Shown piece by piece: positions 1 to 5,398 of a DNA stretch of 5,398 nucleotides. Both the position numbers and the translations under genes were made by a program. Under the pieces are notes generated by a model, which worked only from the letters and a program-made list of their open reading frames with translations, searched no databases and was not told the DNA's origin. Source of the stretch: Bacteroidota bacterium. Its GTDB lineage: Bacteria > Bacteroidota > Ignavibacteria > Kryptoniales > JAKASW01. Location: assembly GCA_021789755.1 (NCBI GenBank), contig JAJYJD010000255.1, positions 1-5,398 of the forward strand, written 5' to 3'. The stretch's first letter is position 1, and each line of letters opens with the position of its first letter.

Positions 1-1
1 C

Positions 2-790
2 ATAGCCGGCAAGGCATCGTCAGGTACGCTGCTCTCCGGCGCGGAGAAGGGCTTCCTGCAAAGAATGCTTTTCGATGCCCCGATGTGCGGAATGATATAT
101 GACGGCTGGTACCCGAGACTCTTCTACGGAAGCAAAACCGTTCTCGATTCGGACATGGTGGTTGCCGATATACACACGGCGCCCACCGACGCCGCCGGTG
201 CTCCTGAAGGCTGGGTGCTCCATGTCGGAACAGGTCCGATAAACATGGCTTTGGTCGTGGCACCTCTTCCGAGCGGACAATTGACCGCCTTCGTCGGTCC
301 GGTGATGAGTTATTACGAAAATCTGAGCACCGGACTCAAACGACTTACCGACGATGAATGGAAGAGCGCCTATGCTCTGTCGCCGTCGCTTAGGCCCTCG
401 TTCGTGAACGCCTATCTTGCAACAACCGACGGCTCCGCACGGCCCGCGGGGGCATCCCTTCTCACAGCAGTCAAAACGCCGCCGTCGACCGGATCGCTTC
501 CGAACTCGATTCAACTTTCTCAGAATTATCCCAACCCTTTCAACTCGACGACGACGATTGCCTTCACGATACCGAGAGCTCTCTCACATTCGCGGGCGGA
601 GATTGTAGTCTATAACATCAACGGGCAGGTGGTGAGGCGAATACTATCCAGGGATCCGGGCGCGGGAAACCACACAGTCCGGTGGGATGGGAAGGACGAT
701 CGAGGAATCCCGGTGGCGAGCGGAGTCTACATCTACAGGTTAAATGCCGGAACGTCGATGGCCTCCGGAAAGCTCATATTGCTTAAATGA
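2..790 (+). CDS. DUF3160-type protein with T9SS type A sorting domain, C-terminal part (5' end outside window)
   Basis: The frame is open from the left edge, so the gene is truncated there; ATG at 65 is internal and not a credible start, because coding sequence continues upstream of it. 262 residues are visible. Residues about 45-140 resemble the C-terminal part of DUF3160 proteins: a VVADIHT motif, then VLHVGTG, an alternating hydrophobic strand, PVMSYYE, and RLTDDEWK followed by RPSFVNAYL. A linker rich in Pro, Ser and Thr leads to a T9SS type A sorting domain over the last ~90 residues (SQNYPNPFNSTTT, VVYNINGQVVR, GVYIYRL, end LILLK). In known T9SS organisms this domain directs export across the outer membrane and is then removed, often with attachment to the surface. 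The biochemical role of DUF3160 is not known to me. The next gene follows after three bases, suggesting co-transcription. The sorting domain is very secure; the DUF3160 assignment is from motif memory. Confidence 0.88.
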   Translation: MAGKASSGTLLSGAEKGFLQRMLFDAPMCGMIYDGWYPRLFYGSKTVLDSDMVVADIHTAPTDAAGAPEGWVLHVGTGPINMALVVAPLPSGQLTAFVGPVMSYYENLSTGLKRLTDDEWKSAYALSPSLRPSFVNAYLATTDGSARPAGASLLTAVKTPPSTGSLPNSIQLSQNYPNPFNSTTTIAFTIPRALSHSRAEIVVYNINGQVVRRILSRDPGAGNHTVRWDGKDDRGIPVASGVYIYRLNAGTSMASGKLILLK

Positions 791-793
791 AGC

Positions 794-2377
794 ATGGTGG
801 TTGATTTACCGCGCATTTCTGAAGTTGGGATATGTCTTGTCGCCTTCGCGATGGGCGGCGTGATTGGGGGCATTTCCGGGACTGCGGGCGCGCAATGGGT
901 GACGAATCACGATCCCGTCTTTCAACCGGCCTTTTCCAAACCATCAGTCGGTGCGACGTTGGCGGAACCCAAATTTGGAACAACCATGCGAAGACTTACT
1001 GATGCTCGCGGCAGCGGCATCGCGAGCATCCTGCCACAATATTCCAAGAGACAAGCCTGGAACGCAGATCAGTCGTATCTCCTTCTTTTCACCGGAGACG
1101 GCACCGCCCGCTTATATGACGGGACCACGTACACATTTCTTAAGACGCTGGACGAACTCGGGGGCGAGGATGTGTTCTGGCATCCGACAAACCCTTCCAT
1201 TATATACTACAGCGCGGAAAATGTTTTGTACTCGTACGACGTCGGGACAGAGACCAGTACGGCGATCCACACGTTCGACGGCTATACGTGGGCGAACACC
1301 CGCGGCGAAGGAAACATGTCCCGCGACGGACGCTACGATGCCTTCGTCGGGCAGGTGTACGATACGGACACACATTTCAAAGACATCTTAGTCTATGATC
1401 TCCTTCTTGACAGCATCGTTTCAAAGATTGCTCTTCCCACGGTACTGTCGGATTTCGACTGGGTATCGATTTCACCATTAGGGAATTATGTCGTCGTGGA
1501 TTATGCGACCATGGACACCGGGCGTTATCAGGGAATCGAGATATATGACAGAAATCTCAATTTCATTTGGCAAAAAGGTCTGGGAGCAGGCCACAGTGAT
1601 CTGGCGGTCGATGCGGACGGGAACGAAGTGCTCATCATGGCATATTACGATGGCGATTTGAACAGCGGCATCGTGAAGAAGTTCAGGCTCTCCGATGGTG
1701 TTACTACGAGTCTCCTGGAGTTGTCGCCCGATTTCGATTTACACATATCGTGCAGGAACGAGTCGCGGCGTGAATGGTGCTTCATCAGCACTTTCGACGC
1801 GGAGGGACGATTGACGGATGACAGTGTATCCTGGCTGCCGTTCGAAGACGAGATCTTCGCACTGAAGATGGACGGCAGTGGAGACGTCCAGCGTATCGCG
1901 CATCATCACAGTAAACGCTTCTCTCCATCGACGCCCGACCGGGACAACAGCAACTACTGGGCTGAGCCGCATGCCACGGTCAGCCGCGACGGCATGAGGA
2001 TTATTTTCGGAAGTAATTGGAGAGAGGACATCGATTCCGATTCCAGCGTTGACGCGTACGTAGTCGACTTTCGTTCGTTCCTTGCCATAAAAGATGACCA
2101 GGCCAGGATTCCGTCAGGCTATGAATTTCTACAGAACTACCCAAATCCGTTTAATCCGACAACAGCGATAAGTTTTAAGCTTTCAGCGTTAAGCAATGTT
2201 ACGTTGAAAGTGTACAATGTTCTCGGCCAAGAGGTAGCGCGATTGGTGGACGGGGTAATACAGCCGGGGAGCTATACCGTTCAATTCGATGGGAGTCGGC
2301 TGCCGAGCGGGTTATACCTCTGCTGCATTTCGGCTTCAGGATTCACCAGTATGAAGAAAATGATGCTGGTAAAGTAA
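794..2377 (+). CDS. Secreted beta-propeller-like protein with T9SS type A sorting domain
   Basis: This is an intact 527-residue protein. The ATG at 794 is the first possible start, because the previous gene's TGA lies two codons upstream in the same frame. Residues 1-33 look like a signal peptide: Arg7, then a Gly/Ala/Val-rich hydrophobic stretch and a T-A-G-A-Q cleavage-like end. Residues ~60-430 are a chain of short beta-strand repeats of WD40/TolB-like (PD40) character: NADQSYLLLF, MSRDGRYDAF, ISPLGNYVVV, VDADGNEVLI and VSRDGMRIIFGSN. These suit a six- to eight-bladed propeller. A His-rich patch (AHHHSKR, then EPHATVSRDG) near residues 370-400 could be a metal or ligand site; oligogalacturonate lyases also combine a propeller with clustered His, but I cannot claim that activity. 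The last ~89 residues are a T9SS sorting domain (QNYPNPFNPTT at 2132-2164, VYNVLGQEVARL, end MLVK). No strong Shine-Dalgarno precedes the start, so translation may be coupled to the upstream gene. The exact substrate or partner is unknown. Confidence 0.92.
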   Translation: MVVDLPRISEVGICLVAFAMGGVIGGISGTAGAQWVTNHDPVFQPAFSKPSVGATLAEPKFGTTMRRLTDARGSGIASILPQYSKRQAWNADQSYLLLFTGDGTARLYDGTTYTFLKTLDELGGEDVFWHPTNPSIIYYSAENVLYSYDVGTETSTAIHTFDGYTWANTRGEGNMSRDGRYDAFVGQVYDTDTHFKDILVYDLLLDSIVSKIALPTVLSDFDWVSISPLGNYVVVDYATMDTGRYQGIEIYDRNLNFIWQKGLGAGHSDLAVDADGNEVLIMAYYDGDLNSGIVKKFRLSDGVTTSLLELSPDFDLHISCRNESRREWCFISTFDAEGRLTDDSVSWLPFEDEIFALKMDGSGDVQRIAHHHSKRFSPSTPDRDNSNYWAEPHATVSRDGMRIIFGSNWREDIDSDSSVDAYVVDFRSFLAIKDDQARIPSGYEFLQNYPNPFNPTTAISFKLSALSNVTLKVYNVLGQEVARLVDGVIQPGSYTVQFDGSRLPSGLYLCCISASGFTSMKKMMLVK

Positions 2378-2507
2378 CGGCACGACCGAAGGTGTGTGCG
2401 GATCATTAAAGGTGCGAGCGGAGAGGGTACGCAAAAGTTGCATGGAAACCGGCAAAATATTCACCCATCCACAGCCTATTCTACCGAATGCGCCTTCCCG
2501 TTGGTGA

Positions 2508-2539
2508 TTGGCGCCGGCACCAAATTTGTGCGATCTTTG
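2508..2539 (+). promoter_or_regulatory. Candidate Bacteroidota-type promoter for the DUF4382 lipoprotein
   Basis: TTG at 2508-2510 is followed after 21 bases by GATCTTTG at 2532-2539. This approximates the Bacteroidota sigma-ABfr pattern, TTTG about 19-21 bases before TAnnTTTG, with one mismatch in the -7 box. It would place the transcript start near 2546, about 20 bases before the start codon. The match is partial and the pattern is short, so this is only a candidate. Confidence 0.22.
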
Positions 2540-2554
2540 TTCTGCATAAGCGAA

Positions 2555-2560
2555 AAGGAG
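2555..2560 (+). promoter_or_regulatory. Ribosome binding site of the DUF4382 lipoprotein
   Basis: AAGGAG lies seven bases before the ATG at 2568. It is the best Shine-Dalgarno sequence in the window. It fixes the start codon and supports independent translation of the lipoprotein, in contrast to the propeller gene, which lacks such a site. Confidence 0.8.
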
Positions 2561-2567
2561 ACGCACC

Positions 2568-3368
2568 ATGTTGAAAAAATTCATGCTATTTCTTGTTCTT
2601 GCCCTCGTAGGATTGCTGGCGGCCGGTTGCAGCAAGTCATCTCCCACTTCGGCAAACGGGAGTGGAACGCTGCAGGTAAACATGATAGACAGCCCGGCTG
2701 CATTTGATGCCGTGAATATTGAAATTGACAGCGTGCAGGCGCACATCGCAACCTCCGATACGACATCCGGTTGGGTAACGCTGAACAGTACGCCGAAGAC
2801 CTACGATCTTCTACAGCTCACAAACGGGGTCAATGCCGTCATCGGCAGCGCAACCGTGCCCGCCGGACGGTATTCTCAAGTGAGGCTATTCATCGGTAGC
2901 GGGTCGAATGTGGTTATCGGCGGGGTAAGCTCCCCTCTGACGGTTCCGAGCGGAGTGCAGAGCGGATTGAAACTCAACGTCGATGCGACAATTCAATCGG
3001 ACATTACTTATGTTTTGACGCTTGATTTCAACGCAGATCAATCGATTGTAACCACCGGCGGTCTTTCCGGGCAGTTCATGCTGAAACCCGTCATACGAGT
3101 CATCACGACCGCATCCAATGGCGCCATAACAGGCACCGTATTGCCCGACAGCGCGAGGCCGACCATTACCGCATTTAATTCCTCCGACACGGTTTCTACC
3201 GCTGCCGATACTTCCGGCAATTTCACGGTTGGTTATCTTCCGTCCGGGACTTACAGCCTGAGCATCGTGCCTGCCAATACAGCTCTCAACGATTCTACCA
3301 TCACAAACGTCAGCGTCACGAACGGCCAGACCACAAACGTCGGGACAGTTACACTTTCGAACAAATAA
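2568..3368 (+). CDS. DUF4382 lipoprotein with C-terminal carboxypeptidase-regulatory-like domain
   Basis: This is an intact 266-residue lipoprotein, closed by TAA and directly followed by an in-frame TAG. Residues 1-21 form a lipoprotein signal: Lys3-Lys4, a hydrophobic core, then lipobox LAAG-Cys21, the predicted lipidated residue after signal peptidase II cleavage. A Ser/Thr-rich tether follows. Residues ~33-178 match DUF4382: GTLQVNMIDSPAAFDAV, W69, YDLLQLTNG, VPAGRYSQVRL, LTVPSGVQSGLKL, LTLDFNADQSIV and LKPVIRV. Residues ~184-266 look like a carboxypeptidase-regulatory-like beta sandwich (GAITGTVLPD, then DTSGNFTVGYLPSGTYSL). DUF4382 has no established biochemical function. Domain make-up suggests a surface- or periplasm-facing adhesion or binding protein anchored in a membrane by lipid. 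Its own ribosome binding site and a strong downstream terminator suggest a separate single-gene unit. Confidence is high in the gene and domain, low in the role. Confidence 0.94.
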   Translation: MLKKFMLFLVLALVGLLAAGCSKSSPTSANGSGTLQVNMIDSPAAFDAVNIEIDSVQAHIATSDTTSGWVTLNSTPKTYDLLQLTNGVNAVIGSATVPAGRYSQVRLFIGSGSNVVIGGVSSPLTVPSGVQSGLKLNVDATIQSDITYVLTLDFNADQSIVTTGGLSGQFMLKPVIRVITTASNGAITGTVLPDSARPTITAFNSSDTVSTAADTSGNFTVGYLPSGTYSLSIVPANTALNDSTITNVSVTNGQTTNVGTVTLSNK

Positions 3369-3393
3369 TAAGCCCAAGATTCATTTCTTTAAC

Positions 3394-3430
3394 AGGCGGC
3401 TCTCGTTCGGGCCGCCTTTTCTTTTTCTTC
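3394..3430 (+). terminator. Rho-independent terminator after the DUF4382 lipoprotein
   Basis: AGGCGGC at 3394-3400 pairs with GCCGCCT at 3411-3417. Two more inner pairs (one T-G wobble, one C-G) give a nine-pair GC-rich stem with a six-base loop. A T-rich tract, broken by single Cs, follows to about 3429. It lies 26 bases after the lipoprotein stop codon and separates that gene from the decayed receptor. Confidence 0.9.
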
Positions 3431-3500
3431 CCCGGGCTCCATAATCGCCCACTTTCTTTCTTCGGCCGTTCGCATCGCGACATTAGATTCTATTTTAAGA

Positions 3501-3507
3501 GAAAGGG
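3501..3507 (+). promoter_or_regulatory. Ribosome binding site before the TTG start of the decayed receptor
   Basis: GAAAGGG lies nine bases before TTG at 3517. No ATG or GTG at a suitable distance gives the signal peptide that follows, so the start would be TTG. The site looks usable, which fits a gene that was once expressed. The TTG could be original or a decayed ATG. Confidence 0.5.
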
Positions 3508-3516
3508 TATCACAGA

Positions 3517-5136
3517 TTGAAGAAGTCCATTCTTCTCCCCGTCTTATTGCTGGTATGCGTCGGGGTTACACGTGCTCAGATCACGCTGACGGCAGTTGCC
3601 GTCGACAGCTTGAACGGAGCACCGATCCCGGGTGTGAATGTTTCAATTGAAGGCACAGCTTTAGGTGGCACGACGGGGTTTGACGGAAAAGTGATGGTGT
3701 CCGGAATTCCTGACGGGTGGCAAGCCATCGTGTTTTCTTCGGTCGGATATTTGAAGCGGCGTGACATTCACCCTCAACGGGAATTCTCATTCCGCCTACG
3801 ATGGAGACGGGAGCGGGTTTTCGGATGTGCCGAAGAAGACTTCATACACTATCAACTCGAAAATATTCTGCTCACTGAGTGACGATACGAAAATAATGTT
3901 CGGGCTGTCTACCGGTTACGAGAATCTTGAGGGCGGCAATATGACGGCAATTAGTTCGGGTCCGGGCCCGCAGCACCCGTAACTCGAGAGGAGCAAATCT
4001 GAAAGGAGATATACGCAGCTCCAGCTGAATACCAATTTCAGCGGGACATCGCTTGCGTTGAAGAACAGAATAGGCTAGTTCTCTCTGAACAATTCGCTCG
4101 AGTCTCTCGGTTTTTCAGGAACACAATGGACGAGTTATACCGAGTTGACGTTGCAGTCTCACGCAGGAGAACACACGATTACCGGCGGCCCGAGCGTCAC
4201 GAGCGATCGATTTGCCGAGAGCCCGTCCTCATCGGGTTTTGACAGGAGTTTCGCCAGATGGACAAACCGGTGCCTTCGGACAGGACGACCGGCGTCTGGC
4301 AGGTCTGCTTAAGATCGAGACGGGACTCAGGATGGACAAGCCGCGGGGCTACCCCTTCCAAATTCTTCCGCGGATCGGAGCGATTTACAGGGTGAGCGAA
4401 GAGATCGGTCTGCGGGCAAGCGCGGGGATGGGTTACAAAGCAGCGACAATTTTCTCCGATCAGTCCGATCCCTGTGCGATTTATCAGATTCTTCCGTCAG
4501 GGGGTGACATTGTTCCTGAAAAGTCAGTCGGAGGCGAGTTTGACATTACCTATAACGCCGTCCTCTTTGATGAGCTGTCGCTCGACATTGACCGGGCGCT
4601 TTTCTTTGCGCGCGTGAAGAATCCGTTCATACTGCAAACACAGACCATCTCCCCGCAGCAATTCTTTTCGATGAGCAATGCTGGCGGTTACCTTTCCAGC
4701 TGGGGGGCAGAGACAGACATAAAATTGACTTACGCCGACATGCAAGTAAATATCGGATACACGTATACCGATTGCGAGGGATAACTTCCAGGGGTCACAG
4801 GGTGAACATTATCTCACTCCGGGGAACAGATTCGTTACCGATATTGCTTACGAGATTGAACATTTCGGAGAGGCGGGGATTGAGCTTCGGTGTACAGGGC
4901 CGCGGCATGTGCATGATGGAACGAGATCGCCCGCATACTGGGTTATGGATTTTCTTCTTGAAAAGGCCGTTCACCATTTTACATTCTTCATAGCCGCGGA
5001 AAATCTGTTCAATTACAAGCAGGCTAATTACTCGCCCATCTTTTCCGGGCCGGAGGTTAATCCGCAATTCAGCCACATCCGGGCGCCGCTTGAAGGCAGA
5101 GTGATAAATGCGGGAGTACGTACAGACCTGAGGTAG
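3517..5136 (+). pseudogene. Decayed TonB-dependent outer-membrane receptor (carboxypeptidase-like domain plus barrel; plug missing)
   Basis: Pieces of one receptor run in order through three frames. Frame A (3517 to ~3757, TTG start) holds a signal peptide (KKSILLPVLLLVCVGVTRAQ) and a carboxypeptidase-regulatory-like domain (PIPGVNVSIEGTALGG, VFSSVGYLKR). Frame B (~3755 to ~4260) holds early barrel sequence (DGDGSGFSDVPKK, YENLEGGNMTAIS), interrupted by TAA at 3980-3982 and TAG at 4076-4078, then YTELTLQSHAGEHTITGG. Frame C (~4263-4784) holds GAFGQDDRRLAG, ILPRIGAIYRV, GMGYKAATIF and EKSVGGEFDITYN. Frame D (~4780-5136) holds GEHYLTPGNRF, YWVMDFLLEK, IAAENLFNY and PLEGRVINAGVRTDL. These are signatures of ferrienterochelin/colicin- or B12-type TonB receptors, which import metal complexes or similar ligands. 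No plug domain can be found in any frame. About 540 codons remain against roughly 700-800 for intact relatives. The ligand cannot be told. No transposon is visible at the lesions. Confidence 0.92.
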
Positions 5137-5150
5137 TTCGAGGTTTGCGC

Positions 5151-5185
5151 AAAAATAAAAGGCGGCATCTTCCGAATGCCGCCTT
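5151..5185 (-). terminator. Rho-independent terminator of the convergent minus-strand T9SS gene
   Basis: AAGGCGGCAT at 5159-5168 pairs with ATGCCGCCTT at 5176-5185, a ten-pair stem with a seven-base loop. Read on the minus strand, the stem is followed by TTTTATTTTT, so it terminates the minus-strand gene ending at 5214. On the plus strand there is no U tract after the stem, so it would serve the receptor remnant poorly. Confidence 0.88.
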
Positions 5186-5213
5186 CCAATTTGACAGTCT
5201 GAGGTTCAGAGGT

Positions 5214-5398
5214 TTACTTCACCAGCACCATCTTCATAGTCCGGGTGTAGTTCCCATTCTGTATCCTGTAGAGGTACACACCGCTTGCGAACTTTGAGCC
5301 GTCGAACACCACGTTGTGTAATCCCGGAGACTGCACACCATCTACCAGCGTTGCCACCTGTCTGCCGAGGATGTCGTACACTTTCAATGTGACATGTC
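5214..5398 (-). CDS. C-terminal T9SS type A sorting domain of a secreted protein (5' end outside window)
   Basis: Read on the minus strand, the frame is open from the right edge to a TAA at 5214-5216 and encodes 60 residues. They form the second half of a T9SS type A sorting domain: VTLKVYDILGRQVATLVDG, a PG turn, VVFDGSKFASGVYLYRI and the end MKMVLVK. The NYPNPFN part would lie just beyond the right edge. The visible part shows only that the product is exported by the type IX system; the functional domain of the protein is outside the window. The gene converges with the decayed receptor and has its own terminator 29 bases past its stop codon. Confidence 0.93.
   Translation of the reverse strand, partial: HVTLKVYDILGRQVATLVDGVQSPGLHNVVFDGSKFASGVYLYRIQNGNYTRTMKMVLVK

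Noticed and set aside
20..514. Minus-strand 164-codon open frame opposite the DUF3160 gene
   Set aside because: It is Arg/Cys-rich with no domain signal and lies opposite a well-supported coding frame with clear motifs.
2396..2707. Plus-strand 103-codon frame starting in the gap and running into the lipoprotein gene
   Set aside because: It has a GTG start without a ribosome binding site, overlaps 140 bases of the intact lipoprotein in another frame, and its composition shows no family resemblance.
2336..2746. Minus-strand 136-codon frame across the gap
   Set aside because: It spans the end of the propeller gene and the start of the lipoprotein gene on the opposite strand, with no ribosome binding site or recognisable motif.
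2886..3377. Minus-strand 163-codon frame opposite the lipoprotein
   Set aside because: It is Gly/Arg/Cys-rich shadow sequence of the DUF4382 gene.
3761..3982. A separate 73-residue protein starting at GTG 3761
   Set aside because: It is early barrel sequence of the same decayed receptor, and homologous sequence continues in the same frame past its stop codon.
4212..4784. A separate 190-residue protein
   Set aside because: It lacks a signal peptide and ribosome binding site, and its content is the middle of a TonB receptor barrel that continues in neighbouring frames on both sides. It is a fragment of the pseudogene.
3517..5136. Programmed frameshifting or stop recoding as a novel regulated receptor
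   Set aside because: Two stops, two shifts and loss of the plug together would need several recoding events, and the product would still lack the gating domain. Decay is simpler.
1..5398. Mobile element, CRISPR array, tRNA or rRNA
   Set aside because: I saw no transposase motifs, terminal inverted repeats, regularly spaced repeats, cloverleaf with conserved T-arm, or rRNA signature.

Overview
The window most likely comes from a member of the Fibrobacterota-Chlorobiota-Bacteroidota (FCB) group, probably Ignavibacteriota or a close relative. The main clue is that three genes end in a type IX secretion system (T9SS) type A C-terminal sorting domain, with the hallmark (Q)NYPNPFN-(S/P)-TT followed by a VYNxxGQxV strand and a terminal K-M-x-L-V-K type end. 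The window also has a Bacteroidota-style lipoprotein and a TonB-dependent receptor with a leading carboxypeptidase-regulatory-like domain. This taxonomic guess rests on motifs only.

Layout, left to right. (1) Positions 2-790 (+) hold the 3' end of a DUF3160-type protein with a T9SS sorting domain. (2) After a 3-base gap and in the same frame comes an intact 527-residue secreted beta-propeller-like protein (794-2377), also with a T9SS sorting domain; these two probably form one transcription unit. (3) A 190-base gap holds a weak promoter candidate and a good ribosome binding site. It leads to an intact 266-residue DUF4382 lipoprotein (2568-3368), closed by a strong intrinsic terminator (3394-3430). 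(4) Positions 3517-5136 (+) hold the wreck of a TonB-dependent outer-membrane receptor. The signal peptide, the carboxypeptidase-like domain and much of the barrel can still be read across three frames. The plug domain is missing, two in-frame stops interrupt the barrel and two single-base-type frameshifts follow. (5) A terminator reading leftward (5151-5185) serves a convergent minus-strand gene (5214-5398). Only the last 60 residues of that gene lie in the window, and they are again a T9SS sorting domain.

The living genes all encode exported or surface products: two T9SS cargo proteins, one lipoprotein, and the tail of a third T9SS cargo. They look like accessory cell-surface functions, not a metabolic pathway. 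I see no RNA gene, CRISPR array, transposase or attachment site. I do not see a convincing new system. The most informative object is the decayed receptor, whose lesions can be placed almost base by base.
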